Of a stretch of 58,205 bases of DNA, positions 42,174-51,598 are shown one piece after another. Each line of letters begins with the position of its first letter. The first letter of the stretch is position 1. The notes under the pieces are model-generated. The model was given only the letters and a program-made list of their open reading frames with translations, was not told the DNA's origin and made no database searches. The stretch is from UBA4660 sp034408895. Lineage in GTDB: Bacteria; Bacteroidota; Bacteroidia; Flavobacteriales_D; Sanyastnellaceae. The stretch is from assembly GCA_034408895.1 (NCBI GenBank), contig JAWXCI010000028.1:1-58205 (forward strand), written 5' to 3'. The position numbers were made by a program, and so were the translations under genes.

Positions 42174-44759
42174 TTAAAACCTAAGGCTCATTCTCAAATT
42201 GAGTCTGCGAGCAGTGAGGTAGGTGGGTATGCCATACAAACGTCCGTTCACATCCTCCACCCATTGGTGATTTATGGTGTTGTTCACTCCAAGAATGTTG
42301 AACACTTCAAGAGACAATTGTGCAGTGGTGAAGTTTCGCGTAAACCAATTCTTGTCCTTGTTTTTCTTAGTGATGAAGTCGCGCGAGAAACCAATGTCCG
42401 CCCGCAAATAAGATGGTGTCCGGTTGATGTCGAGGTAACGCTCGCGTGATGGTGGACCAAATGGCAATCCGGTGGAATAATAAAAGGAAAGCAACACTTT
42501 GTATTGCGGCCACCTTTTCATTTCATCCTGAAAAAGCATGGAGAAGGAAAAGCGCTGATCGTTGGGGCGTGGCACAAATCCAGGTTCTTTGTAAATACTG
42601 TCTGTTGCATTTTGGTCGAGCGTAAAGCCAGGGACTATCGTATCCCCGGATGCATTCAAGTAGATGTAGTAAAAATCATCGCGCAGGTTTTCTTCCGTTT
42701 TCAGGTACGAAGCCCGCAACCACGATTGCACGCCTTCAATAAATTCTCCGTTGAGCATCACATCACCTCCATAAGCATAACCATAAGCATTGTTGACTGC
42801 GAAATACCGCTGCCTCACATTTTGCAATTCATAAGGAATGATGTTATCAAGCTTTTTGTAATACGCTTCTGCAACAATCTTGAACGGGCGTGACCATGCC
42901 GAAAAAATATAATCGGCACCAGCAATGAAGTGAATGCTCTCCTGTGCCCGGATGTTGGGATTCACTTCTCCATCGAACCCGCGCATTTCCCTGTAGAAAG
43001 GTGGCTGATGATAATAGCCCGCAGCGAAAGTGAAAACAACATTGCGTTGGAGGATAGTGTCGCGTTCAGTTTTCCTGATACGCTTTGTGCTCTCCCAATC
43101 GGGCGAGAAAGAAAGGTTGAGGCGCGGACTCACCACAAGTTCTTCATTGAATGTCCAGTAGTTTGCGCGCACTCCAAGATTGAGCATGTACTTGTGACCG
43201 CTGTCTGCTTTCCATTGGTAGGTATCTTGCAAGAAACCCGAAAACCTGTTGGATGTCACCACGTTTTCACCTTTCACCACATCTTGAAACGCGATAAACT
43301 GTGTGGGCTGAAGTGATGGAATTTGATAACCCAAACTATCCTGCGGGCGTGGCGATGCATATCCCGCACTGTCAATCAACGTCCATTCATTCAATTGGTC
43401 TCTTATGTCTTCGGCAATCGCTTCTGCCCCCCACTCCACTGTGTGTTTGGTGTTTGGAATTTCTGCAACTCCTCTGTGCGTGAAGTTGATAACGGTGGCA
43501 TCCAAATCATTTCTTCCGTGATTGATGAATGCACCCACACCGCGATTGCCCAGCACCTCACCGAAACTATCGCTGCCCAGGTCTCGCTCCAATTCATCCA
43601 ATGAGTATGCACCCAGCACATCGAAGTATTCGGTTTCATAAGTATTGAATGCAGAGATGATAAATTTCATGGAGGTCAATTCGCTGGGCATCCAGCGAGT
43701 GGAGAGTGCCCCGAAAAATGTTTGGAATTGTGTTACCTCCTGTCCTTCGAAAAACACGGTGAGCCGCAGTGCTTCGTTGATGGTGCCCACATCGGTTTCG
43801 CGGGTTTGTGGAATGAAGCGGTATTTGTTCCTCGCATAGTTTCCCAAAAAAGCAAACTCGAACGGGCCGTATGGTTTGGGTGAAAAGGTGATGTAACTCT
43901 GGAGGTCGGTAAAGCGCGGATCGTAATCGCCCTGTGTGTCTAGTGTGTTCAAGATGTAGGTGTTGCTCTTGTAGCGAAAACCAGTGTTATGGGTCCACTT
44001 TTCGCTTTTGGAAATTCCTTCTAATTGCAACGAACCACCTAGAAGACTTGCCATGGCACTACCGCCAAATGCCCGTGGTTTCCGGTAGCTGATGTCAAGA
44101 ACAGAACTCATCTTGTCCCCATACTTCGCCTCGAAACCTCCCGCACTGAAGTTGATGCGATCCACCATGTCGGCATTGGGAAAACTCAATCCCTCCTGCT
44201 CACCGGCACGCACCAGGAAGGGGCGATAAATCTGGATGTCATTTACATAAATAAGATTTTCATCAAAGCTCCCACCCCGCACAGAGAAGGAGGAAGAGAG
44301 TTCGCTGGCAATGTTGGCCACTGTGGTGCGCAGGTAATCTTCAATGTTTCCGCTCACGGATGGCAATGCGGAAAGAGTCCTGGTTTCGATGGGGTTCATC
44401 CTTCGCTCGCGACCATCGCCCTTTATTTCTACCGGGCCAATGGTTTGGGTGAATATGATTACGCGTAATTCTGTGTTATTCTGATGAAGCGGGGTAAGAC
44501 TGCGTTCAACTTTATCTGACCCAAAGTATTCGAACACCAGTGTGGTTGCTTCACCAATTGAAAGGTTGATGAAGAACCTTCCGAACTCGCTGGTGGCAGT
44601 TCCATTGCCGGGATTGTTCTTTTCAAAAACACTTACACCCTGGAGCAAGTCGCCATCCTCGTTTTTCACTTCACCGGAAACGGTTACCACTTGTGCAATG
44701 ACACCATCGCAACAAAACATCAAAACCAAAAAAAGAAGGGAAGAAAATAGAGACCTCAT
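42174..44759 (-). CDS. TonB-dependent receptor with N-terminal carboxypeptidase-regulatory-like domain
   Basis: 861 aa. Signal peptide 1-22. Residues about 24-105 form the carboxypeptidase-D regulatory-like domain (VVTVSGEVKNEDGDLLQGVS, GTATSEFGRFFINL). The plug follows (LPSVSGNIEDYLRTTVANIA, FSVRGGSFDENLIYVNDIQI, MVDRINFSAGGFEAKYGDKM). The rest alternates like a 22-strand outer-membrane barrel and ends LRMSLRF with a C-terminal Phe. It imports a substrate using TonB energy; with no SusD partner next to it, a siderophore, peptide or metal complex is as likely as a glycan. Confidence 0.92.
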   Translation of the reverse strand: MRSLFSSLLFLVLMFCCDGVIAQVVTVSGEVKNEDGDLLQGVSVFEKNNPGNGTATSEFGRFFINLSIGEATTLVFEYFGSDKVERSLTPLHQNNTELRVIIFTQTIGPVEIKGDGRERRMNPIETRTLSALPSVSGNIEDYLRTTVANIASELSSSFSVRGGSFDENLIYVNDIQIYRPFLVRAGEQEGLSFPNADMVDRINFSAGGFEAKYGDKMSSVLDISYRKPRAFGGSAMASLLGGSLQLEGISKSEKWTHNTGFRYKSNTYILNTLDTQGDYDPRFTDLQSYITFSPKPYGPFEFAFLGNYARNKYRFIPQTRETDVGTINEALRLTVFFEGQEVTQFQTFFGALSTRWMPSELTSMKFIISAFNTYETEYFDVLGAYSLDELERDLGSDSFGEVLGNRGVGAFINHGRNDLDATVINFTHRGVAEIPNTKHTVEWGAEAIAEDIRDQLNEWTLIDSAGYASPRPQDSLGYQIPSLQPTQFIAFQDVVKGENVVTSNRFSGFLQDTYQWKADSGHKYMLNLGVRANYWTFNEELVVSPRLNLSFSPDWESTKRIRKTERDTILQRNVVFTFAAGYYHQPPFYREMRGFDGEVNPNIRAQESIHFIAGADYIFSAWSRPFKIVAEAYYKKLDNIIPYELQNVRQRYFAVNNAYGYAYGGDVMLNGEFIEGVQSWLRASYLKTEENLRDDFYYIYLNASGDTIVPGFTLDQNATDSIYKEPGFVPRPNDQRFSFSMLFQDEMKRWPQYKVLLSFYYSTGLPFGPPSRERYLDINRTPSYLRADIGFSRDFITKKNKDKNWFTRNFTTAQLSLEVFNILGVNNTINHQWVEDVNGRLYGIPTYLTARRLNLRMSLRF

Positions 44760-44878
44760 GCGGAGGGCGCTAATGTAAATGGGTGCGATTTATTGTGGAG
44801 GAGTATGTATGAAATGATAAGGACTCATCACATGTCACTTTTTGTCCTTGTTTATTCCCACGCCTAAAACCAAAACAC

Positions 44879-45184
44879 ATGATCCTCGAAAGAAATGAAT
44901 TTCGCATCAGGTTCGGCAAAATGAAAGATGCACTGATTCTCTGGAAACAGATTTTTGAGGAGATGAAGAATAGCAAGGATGTCCCGAAAATGCGTCTGCT
45001 TACTGACCTCACCGGCCCGGCATACACACTCGTACTGGAACTGAGGCTGGGCAGTTTGCTGGACTTCGGCTTCAAGAATTACCTGTGGATGAACAACGAA
45101 AAAGTCACAGCTCTATATCAGGAACTCTTACCACTGTGCGAAAGCAGCCACAGGACGCTCTACAAAGTTGAGTTGGAGAATTGA
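44879..45184 (+). CDS. Small NIPSNAP/Dabb-like protein
   Basis: 101 aa. ILERNEFRIRFGKMKDALIL, a helix with WKQIFEEMK, then MRLLTDLTGPAYTLVLELRL and ALYQELLPLCESSHRTLYKV. The layout of one half ferredoxin-like domain with a YTLVLE strand resembles NIPSNAP or Dabb-type small proteins. Cytoplasmic; function unknown. A bidirectional terminator at 45230 separates it from the convergent gene. Confidence 0.7.
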   Translation: MILERNEFRIRFGKMKDALILWKQIFEEMKNSKDVPKMRLLTDLTGPAYTLVLELRLGSLLDFGFKNYLWMNNEKVTALYQELLPLCESSHRTLYKVELEN

Positions 45185-45229
45185 ACCGTCAAGAAAGTCT
45201 TAACAGCACGGCTTAATGAGATGGTATCA

Positions 45230-45268
45230 AATGAAAAACGCCACGCATTTGCGTGGCGTTTTTCATTT
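45230..45268. terminator. Strong bidirectional terminator
   Basis: AATGAAAAACGCCACGC and its perfect complement flank a short ATTT-containing loop, with A and T runs on both sides, between convergent genes. Confidence 0.9.
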
Positions 45269-45282
45269 CAATTTCAGCTACT

Positions 45283-45720
45283 CTAAAGGGTGGTTGCTTT
45301 CTTCATAGGCATTCCCATCACCATTCCAATCACCGCTCCAACGATGCCGCCAAACACTGCGTTTACCGCAATGTCAACGAGGTAAAAGGTTCCTTTGTAC
45401 AAATTGAATTGCGCGTACATGAACAGGTCAAAGCCAGTTGTGACAAGCAGGAAAATGATAAAGCCATTCACAAATCCCTTCATGGCATTTATGCCGCCCC
45501 ATTTTGAAAATATCCATGCCAGAAGAAAAGACCATGCAAACTGGGCGACTGCGATAGCCCATAAATGCATATCGGCTTCGGCTCTCACCAAGCCACTGCC
45601 ACTGTACTCCACCATGTTCGAGGTGTAGTAGGGCTCCAGCAAGATACCGAATACCACCCATCCTAGCAGAAAAGAGACAACGCCTCCAACGATGCCTCCA
45701 AGAATCATTTTTGTATTCAT
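45283..45720 (-). CDS. Four-helix membrane protein (DUF1761-like)
   Basis: 145 aa with hydrophobic segments at about residues 5-27 (MILGGIVGGVVSFLLGWVVF), 53-72 (LWAIAVAQFAWSFLLAWIFS), 78-100 (GFVNGFIIFLLVTTGFDLFM) and 113-135 (LVDIAVNAVFGGIVGAVIGM). Length and helix spacing resemble DUF1761-like inner-membrane proteins. Function unknown. Confidence 0.7.
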   Translation of the reverse strand: MNTKMILGGIVGGVVSFLLGWVVFGILLEPYYTSNMVEYSGSGLVRAEADMHLWAIAVAQFAWSFLLAWIFSKWGGINAMKGFVNGFIIFLLVTTGFDLFMYAQFNLYKGTFYLVDIAVNAVFGGIVGAVIGMVMGMPMKKATTL

Positions 45721-45864
45721 ATTTTAAATAGATTAAAGGGTTATTTGTTGAGTAAAAGTATCCGGTGCCAATTGGGCAGGGTGATGCCTGTTTTGAATGT
45801 TTTCAACAAGGAGCGTATGGTTCCGCCTCGAACTATGAACCCTGAACCATAAGCCGCTTCAAGA

Positions 45865-46239
45865 TCACAACGAGATAATCCCCTCGATTTTGGCCGCATC
45901 GTTGTACCGCGCAAAAATGCTGTCGGCATCCAGCATCATTTCGCGAATGGTGAAGCTGGTGTAATTGCCATTGGTGGAAAGCCGCTCGCGTATTTCAACA
46001 CTCTCACCAAAAATTTGCTTCAGGTGGGCAATTTTATTTTCGTCAGTAGGCAGGATAAACTTGAACATATAAATGCTCGGCCAGCGGTGAATTTCGTTGA
46101 GCCTTTGTCTTAGTGAGTGTAGTCGGTCTTCATTCATTGGTAAATAGTTGATGCTATGAAGAAATGAAATGCTACCCTGTTGTGCCAACCATTCCTGAAG
46201 TTCCTCGAAGGCCTTTGGCTGAAATTCACGGTTTCGCAT
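45865..46239 (-). CDS. DUF493 (YbeD-like, ACT-fold) family protein
   Basis: 124 aa. The C-terminal 85 residues match the DUF493 pattern: WPSIYMFKFILPTDENKIAH, IFGESVEIRERLSTNGNYTS, FTIREMMLDADSIFARYNDA, ending KIEGIISL. The N-terminal 35 residues (FQPKAFEELQEWLAQQGSIS) are an extension not usual for the family; a second ATG near residue 35 would give the short form. It overlaps the upstream gene by 14 bases, so both are likely to be co-translated. DUF493 proteins are thought to be small regulatory domains. Confidence 0.8.
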   Translation of the reverse strand: MRNREFQPKAFEELQEWLAQQGSISFLHSINYLPMNEDRLHSLRQRLNEIHRWPSIYMFKFILPTDENKIAHLKQIFGESVEIRERLSTNGNYTSFTIREMMLDADSIFARYNDAAKIEGIISL

Positions 46240-46489
46240 TTGAATCTTTGGCCAGTGTGTGAAGATCCTCCAAACTCATTTTCACTGTCTCGTCACCAGC
46301 ATCAAGATAGGCAAGTCGCTCTCTTATAATTTGGGCCTTGGTGGTAGAAGAAATCAGGTAAGCCGTCTCATCCATTCTTTCTGCATCCGATACTTCCACC
46401 TCCCTATTGCCAAAAAAAGCCTTGATGGAACGCAGACATTTAACGTTGAGATCGCTTGCCATAATTTTTATTGTTGCCGAAGTTTGCAT
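46226..46489 (-). CDS. Small acidic helical protein, unknown
   Basis: 87 aa; a second ATG at 46462 gives 78 aa (MASDLNVKCLRSIKAFFGNR). Segments AYLISSTTKAQIIRERLAYL and DETVKMSLEDLHTLAKDSN resemble small antitoxin-like or RelB-like proteins, but the downstream partner is DUF493 rather than a toxin. No firm family. Co-translated with the DUF493 gene. Confidence 0.55.
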   Translation of the reverse strand: MQTSATIKIMASDLNVKCLRSIKAFFGNREVEVSDAERMDETAYLISSTTKAQIIRERLAYLDAGDETVKMSLEDLHTLAKDSNAKP

Positions 46490-46583
46490 GTGTTTAAAAA
46501 TTATGTTTCAAAAGTAAGTAGTCGCGTCACCTTCTTCTAACCAATGACACCCACTACCTTCACTCCTCTTTTACTACCCGCCA

Positions 46584-47018
46584 TTGAAAAAAACCCTTAA
46601 CACCACAGACAGCATAACTGCTCCTGAGTCGAATTATTTATACGTAGCCATTTCGCAATTGCCCTCTGCGGGCAATGGTCTTTATACCGCGATAGACATT
46701 TACAAAGACGAAATAATTGCAGTTATGGAGGGAGAACTATTAACCCGCAGCCAGGCAGCAGGAAGAGCAAAAAAAAACAACGATCGCTACTTCATTAATA
46801 TGCCAGATGGAAGCACTATGGATTCTATGAATACAAAATGCTTCGCTAAATACGCCAATGATGCCAAGGGGATTTCAATTTCGGGTTTTATCACCAATGC
46901 AAAAATTGCATTGGACGAAAACAACCGCGTATGCCTCATTGCCATCCGCAACATAAAACCAGGCGAAGAAATTTTTTGCAGCTATGGAAAAAGGTATTGG
47001 AGGAAAAAAATGATGTGA
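46584..47018 (+). CDS. SET-domain protein (lysine methyltransferase-like), TTG start
   Basis: 144 aa. SET features: VAISQLPSAGNGLYTAIDIY, DEIIAVMEGELLTRSQAAGR, MDSMNTKCFAKYANDAKGIS, GFITNAKIALDENNRVCLIA and the catalytic-core motif IKPGEEIFCSYGKRYW. No ATG is available before the first SET strand, so I use TTG at 46584. SET proteins methylate lysines; free-standing bacterial forms have poorly known targets. It is divergent from the 46226-46489 gene. Confidence 0.85.
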   Translation: MKKTLNTTDSITAPESNYLYVAISQLPSAGNGLYTAIDIYKDEIIAVMEGELLTRSQAAGRAKKNNDRYFINMPDGSTMDSMNTKCFAKYANDAKGISISGFITNAKIALDENNRVCLIAIRNIKPGEEIFCSYGKRYWRKKMM

Positions 47019-47094
47019 CTATACGCTGATGTGTTGATGGGATGATGTGTTGAAGTAATAACCGGAAGAATTATAACCCGAAACCCGAAACAGA

Positions 47095-47577
47095 TTACTC
47101 CTTCTTAAAATCCAGCGACACTGAATTGATGCAATACCTCAGTCCCGTTGGGTTGGGACCATCGTCAAACACATGGCCTAGGTGACCACCGCAACGCGAG
47201 CAATGAACTTCGGTGCGCACCATGCCAAAGCCACCATCTTTTGTTTCGGCCACACAGAAATCATTGGCCGGGGCATAATAACTCGGCCAACCGGTACCAC
47301 TCTCGAACTTGGTTTCGCTCGAAAAAAGTTCAAGCCCGCAACCTGCACACAGGTAGTGCCCTTGATCGTGATGATCGGCATATTCTCCCGTGAAGGCATG
47401 CTCTGTTCCGTGTTGGCGCAACACCGTGTAAGCCTCTGGCGAAAGTTGTTTCTTCCACTCGTCTTCTGTTTTTACTACTGAGAATTTTTCGTTCATGTTT
47501 TTATTGGATGTTTGATCTTGAGCGCAGGCTGTAAGCAAAGTGGCTGATGCCAGCGCTGAAAAAATGATGTGTTTCAT
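47095..47577 (-). CDS. msrB: Peptide-methionine (R)-S-oxide reductase MsrB, lipoprotein form
   Basis: 160 aa from MKHIIFSALASATLLTACAQ (lipidated Cys about residue 18); upstream codons to 47616 are not signal-like. MsrB features: YTVLRQHGTEHAFTGEYADH, the zinc pairs YLCAGCG and VHCSRCGGHLGHVFDDGP, SGTGWPSYYAP, and the catalytic Cys in LRYCINSVSLDF. It repairs methionine-R-sulfoxide in envelope proteins, on the periplasmic side if lipidated. Confidence 0.94.
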   Translation of the reverse strand: MKHIIFSALASATLLTACAQDQTSNKNMNEKFSVVKTEDEWKKQLSPEAYTVLRQHGTEHAFTGEYADHHDQGHYLCAGCGLELFSSETKFESGTGWPSYYAPANDFCVAETKDGGFGMVRTEVHCSRCGGHLGHVFDDGPNPTGLRYCINSVSLDFKKE

Positions 47578-47634
47578 TGATAGGATTTTATGGATTGATG
47601 AATAACACTTACGCAAACATCATGAGTTCGGATT

Positions 47635-50493
47635 TTAAACATGCGCCAATGCTTTCAACCGCTGCGCAAAAAATTGTCCGGTGTAAGATCGTTCCACATT
47701 CACCACATCCTGAGGCTTGCCGGCAAATAACACTTCGCCACCATGTTCGCCCCCTTCCGGCCCAAGATCAATGAGCCAATCGGCTGAAAGAATAACATCG
47801 GGATTGTGTTCAATGGCAACTATGCTGTGTCCCTTTTCCAGCAATGCGCGGAAGGAGTCCATCAGTTTTTTTACGTCATGAAAATGAAGCCCCGTGGTGG
47901 GTTCATCAAAAATGAATAACGTGTGCTGGTTGGCAGCCCCTCTGGCGAGGAACGATGCCAGTTTTATGCGCTGTGCCTCTCCCCCACTGAGGGAACTGCT
48001 GCTTTGCCCCAGTCCAATATAGCCCAAACCCACTTGCTGTAGCGGCACCAGTTTGTCAATGATATTTCGGTTGGATGATCTGTCTTTTTCTGCGGAGAAA
48101 AAAATAACGGCCTCGTCCACGGTGAGGTTCAGCACATCGCTGATGCTTTTTTCGCGATATGTCACTTCTATGATTTCTTCCTTGAAACGTTTGCCCTTAC
48201 ACACTTCACAAAGCAGTTTTATGTCGGCCATAAATTGCATTGAAATGGTTTGATGACCTTCCCCCTCGCAAGCCTCGCAGCGGCCACCCGGAACATTGAA
48301 ACTGAAATTGCCTGGACTGAATCCGCGCTGCCTTGCCAGGGATTGAAATGCAAAGAGGTTCCTGATATCATCGAAGGCTTTTACATACGTTACTGGGTTT
48401 GAGCGCGATGATTTTCCAATGGGGTTTTGGTCCACAAATTCCACAGCGGCAATACTGCGGATATCTCCCTCAAGCGCATCGTATTCGCCCGATTGTTCCG
48501 ATGGGAATCCGCCCAATTCTTTTTGAAGTGCGGGATAAAGAATGTTGCGAACCAATGTTGACTTGCCACTTCCACTCACACCACTGATAACCGTAAAACA
48601 CCGCAGAGGAATTTCCACATCAATGTTTTTGAGTGAATGTTGCCTGGCACCGCGGATTATGAGTTTGTCCTTCCCCATTTTTCTTTTACCCGGCACCGCA
48701 GCTTCTCTTTCGCCACGCAGGTATTGTGCTGTGAGCGTGGTGCCCGTCTCTTCAAGCTGTTGCACGTGGCCGGCATACATTACCTGCCCACCATGGATTC
48801 CCGCTTCGGGTCCCATGTCAATAATGTAGTCGGACGCACGCATTATTTCTTCATCGTGCTCAACCACGATTACCGTATTGCCCTGCTTCTTCAGGGATTG
48901 CAACACACCAATCAATCGTGTGGTATCTCTTGTATGAAGACCAATGCTGGGTTCATCGAGAATGTAAATGGAACCCACCAGTGCGCTACCCAGGCTTGTG
49001 GCAAGATTTATCCGTTGCGATTCGCCCCCGCTCAAGGTGTTTGATAGGCGATTAAGCGTGAGGTATTCCAGGCCTACTTCACAGAGGTAAACCAACCGAT
49101 GGCCTATTTCAAGCAACAAGCGATGTGCAATTTTTTCATCGTGTGTATCCGGTTTCAACATGTGAAAGAAGTGGAGGCAATCACCAACGGAACAATTCAC
49201 CAGTTCCGAAATACTTTTTCCACCCACTTTCACAAAGTTGGCATCGGCACGAAGCCGAGTGCCCCTGCACTCGGGGCATTTTGTTTTGCCCCTGTAGCGG
49301 CTCATCATAACACGGTACTGGATTTTGTACGATTCGCTTTCGAGGAATTTGAAGAATTGATTCAGCCCTTTGAAGTATTGGTTGCCGCTCCACAATAACT
49401 CACGTTGTTCGGCACTCAACTCCATCAGCGGCTTGTGAATCGGGAAATCGAATTTATTGGCATGGGAGATCAACTGTTTTTTCCATTCGCTCATCCCTTC
49501 ACTTTTCCAGCACACAATAGCATCCTGGTACACGCTCAGTTTTTTATTAGGCATCACCAAGTTTTCATCAATGCCTATCACACTGCCAAAACCTTCGCAC
49601 GTTTTGCATGCTCCCACAGGGTTGTTGAACGAAAACAAATTGACCGATGGCTCTTCGAATGTGATGCCGTCCAGTTCAAACTTATTGCTGAATGTGGACG
49701 TTCCGCCTGTATCAGCATCGCACATATTGCACACCCCATGTCCTTCAAAAAATGCAGTGGCTGCTGAGTCCTGGATGCGAGACTGGTTTTCTTCATCGGG
49801 GCTGGCAGAAATTCTGTCCACCACAATGTGCAGTTTACTGCTGGCAGGTATTTTCATGTTCACCGCGTCCTCAATCCGCATCACTTCATCGTTCACCATC
49901 ACCCTGGAAAAGCCCTGCTGAGCCAGCACATCCAGTTTCTTTTTTATATCTGCGTTTTTTCGGTCCACCGGTGCCAGTATGAGGAAACGTGTGTCTTCAG
50001 TGTGTTTCATCACAAATTCAAGAATATCCTGCACACGGTGTCGTTTCACCGGTTTGCCACTTACCGGTGAAATGGTTTTACCAATGCGGGCAAACAGCAA
50101 CTTCATGTAATCGTAAATCTCCGTGGAGGTGCCCACAGTGGATCGCGAGGTGCGGCTGATTACTTTTTGTTCGATGGCAACTGCCGGACTGATGCCGTGA
50201 ATGGAATCCACATCGGGTTTGTCGAGGCGCCCCAAAAACTGACGCGCATAGCTGGATAAACTTTCTACGTACCTGCGCTGGCCCTCTGCAAAAAGTGTAT
50301 CGAATGCCAGCGATGATTTTCCTGAACCGCTTAATCCCGTTATCACCGTGAGTTGTCCTCGCGGAATGGTCACGGAAATGTTCTTCAGGTTATGAACCCG
50401 CGCTCCTTTAATAATGATATTGCGCTTCGGATCGGGGTCTTGACCGTTCCTGTGCAATGAATGTTCTGTTGACTGAGATTTTTTTTTCGCCAT
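47635..50493 (-). CDS. uvrA: Excinuclease ABC subunit UvrA
   Basis: 952 aa from MAKKKSQSTEHSLHRN; the frame is open to 50550, but the family start is close to IIIKGARVHNLKNISVTIPR. Two ABC ATPase halves: Walker A GLSGSGKSSLAFDTLFAEGQ and GVSGSGKSTLVRNIL; signatures LSGGESQRINLATSL and LSGGEAQRIKLASFL. Zinc sites: GACKTCEGFG, KCPECRGTRL and CEACEGEGHQTIS with LCEVCKGKRF. Damage-recognition subunit of nucleotide excision repair. There is no uvrB in the window. Confidence 0.96.
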   Translation of the reverse strand: MAKKKSQSTEHSLHRNGQDPDPKRNIIIKGARVHNLKNISVTIPRGQLTVITGLSGSGKSSLAFDTLFAEGQRRYVESLSSYARQFLGRLDKPDVDSIHGISPAVAIEQKVISRTSRSTVGTSTEIYDYMKLLFARIGKTISPVSGKPVKRHRVQDILEFVMKHTEDTRFLILAPVDRKNADIKKKLDVLAQQGFSRVMVNDEVMRIEDAVNMKIPASSKLHIVVDRISASPDEENQSRIQDSAATAFFEGHGVCNMCDADTGGTSTFSNKFELDGITFEEPSVNLFSFNNPVGACKTCEGFGSVIGIDENLVMPNKKLSVYQDAIVCWKSEGMSEWKKQLISHANKFDFPIHKPLMELSAEQRELLWSGNQYFKGLNQFFKFLESESYKIQYRVMMSRYRGKTKCPECRGTRLRADANFVKVGGKSISELVNCSVGDCLHFFHMLKPDTHDEKIAHRLLLEIGHRLVYLCEVGLEYLTLNRLSNTLSGGESQRINLATSLGSALVGSIYILDEPSIGLHTRDTTRLIGVLQSLKKQGNTVIVVEHDEEIMRASDYIIDMGPEAGIHGGQVMYAGHVQQLEETGTTLTAQYLRGEREAAVPGKRKMGKDKLIIRGARQHSLKNIDVEIPLRCFTVISGVSGSGKSTLVRNILYPALQKELGGFPSEQSGEYDALEGDIRSIAAVEFVDQNPIGKSSRSNPVTYVKAFDDIRNLFAFQSLARQRGFSPGNFSFNVPGGRCEACEGEGHQTISMQFMADIKLLCEVCKGKRFKEEIIEVTYREKSISDVLNLTVDEAVIFFSAEKDRSSNRNIIDKLVPLQQVGLGYIGLGQSSSSLSGGEAQRIKLASFLARGAANQHTLFIFDEPTTGLHFHDVKKLMDSFRALLEKGHSIVAIEHNPDVILSADWLIDLGPEGGEHGGEVLFAGKPQDVVNVERSYTGQFFAQRLKALAHV

Positions 50494-50853
50494 AGAAATG
50501 AGTTTGCAAATGTCAGGACTGGGCATAGTCCCGCACTTGACCATCGGCATGAAAAGTTTTGCACGATGGGGAGTGATACCGATAGTTGTGGCAATGCCCC
50601 GCTCTTTGCCCGGTTAAAAAAGCTGCCTGGAAAAAAGTTTTTTGACTTTTGAATCGGGGCAGGGATGAATCACCTTACTTTTGTCAACATCAAAAAAATT
50701 CTGGCGGCACACAATATCTTAAAGTCACTTTTCGTTAACCCGCCAAATCAACCAATAGTCCAAAACTTAAAACCGACAGACCTATAAGATAGACCTCTAC
50801 TTTTTTATCTGATTTTTTCAAATCAATTCAGCAACCTAAAAAAGGAGGTAACA
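50494..50853. other. Divergent control region of uvrA and the ECF sigma gene
   Basis: No gene. TACTTTTG at 50676-50683 fits a -7 box for the sigma gene, giving a leader of about 160 bases. The leader ends in an AAAGGAGGT ribosome binding site. No obvious riboswitch fold was recognised by eye. Confidence 0.4.
50843..50848 (+). promoter_or_regulatory. Strong Shine-Dalgarno sequence (AGGAGG)
   Basis: AGGAGG followed by TAACA and ATG at 50854. Most genes in this window, as usual for Bacteroidota, lack such a site. It fixes the sigma factor start. Confidence 0.75.
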
Positions 50854-51441
50854 ATGCGTCTGTCAATTTTAACTGACCGCCAACTGGTGGTACTATTTCA
50901 AAAGGGTCAAACCAAAGCATTCGAAGAATTATTGAGCCGTTACAGGCAACGTGTTTTCGCACGTATCCGCATCTACGTTAAGGATTATGCCATGGCTGAA
51001 GACATTTTCCAGGATACCTTCGTGAAAGCCATTAACGCCCTGCGGGAGGGGCAGTACCAGGAAGATGGCAGGTTCGCTGCGTGGATTCTGCGTATTGCTA
51101 CCAACTTGAGCATAGACAACTATCGCGGTTGGAAAAAAATGCCGAAAGTGCGCGGAAGGGATGATTACGATCCGTTCGACTACATAATGAGTGGCCACAA
51201 AAACTTTGTGGACAGCGCCTGCGACAATGAAGCACTTGGCGAGGTGAAAAAATTGCTCAATTTTCTTCCTAAGGAGCAAAAAGAAATTGTGATGATGCGT
51301 ATGTATTATGACATGAGCTTTAAGGAAATTGCCGAAATGCAGAACATCAGTATCAACACTGCACTGGGTCGCATGAGATATGGCCTTATCAATATGAGGA
51401 AGCTGTTGGAAAAGCACAATCTTGAACTTTCACTTTCATAA
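50854..51441 (+). CDS. RNA polymerase ECF-type sigma factor
   Basis: 195 aa. Region 2 has LFQKGQTKAFEELLSRYRQR and the region 2.3/2.4 pattern DYAMAEDIFQDTFVKAINAL followed by FAAWILRIATNLSIDNYRGW. Region 4 has FLPKEQKEIVMMRMYYDMSF and KEIAEMQNISINTALGRMRY. It directs RNA polymerase to specific promoters. There is no classical anti-sigma gene (no membrane FecR-like protein) next to it; a 65-aa protein follows after a terminator. The leader is long with a strong ribosome binding site. Confidence 0.92.
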   Translation: MRLSILTDRQLVVLFQKGQTKAFEELLSRYRQRVFARIRIYVKDYAMAEDIFQDTFVKAINALREGQYQEDGRFAAWILRIATNLSIDNYRGWKKMPKVRGRDDYDPFDYIMSGHKNFVDSACDNEALGEVKKLLNFLPKEQKEIVMMRMYYDMSFKEIAEMQNISINTALGRMRYGLINMRKLLEKHNLELSLS

Positions 51442-51475
51442 TAAGCCAAGCGGCTTATAGGATCAATCAGTTAAT

Positions 51476-51510
51476 AGCTGCCTCCTCTACTTGCGGAGGC
51501 AGCTTTTTTT
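51476..51510 (+). terminator. Rho-independent terminator after the sigma gene
   Basis: AGCTGCCTCC, loop TCTACTTGC, GGAGGCAGCTTTTTTT. Confidence 0.9.
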
Positions 51511-51598
51511 ATGGCCTGAAAAAATAATTTTATCCTTACACAATAAACCCAAAACACTCCTGTTATTCCCCGCATGAACCAATAAATACATAAAGCCT

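Noticed and set aside
46226..46489. Toxin-antitoxin pair with the DUF493 gene
   Set aside because: The downstream partner matches DUF493, which is not a toxin, and the small protein only vaguely resembles RelB.
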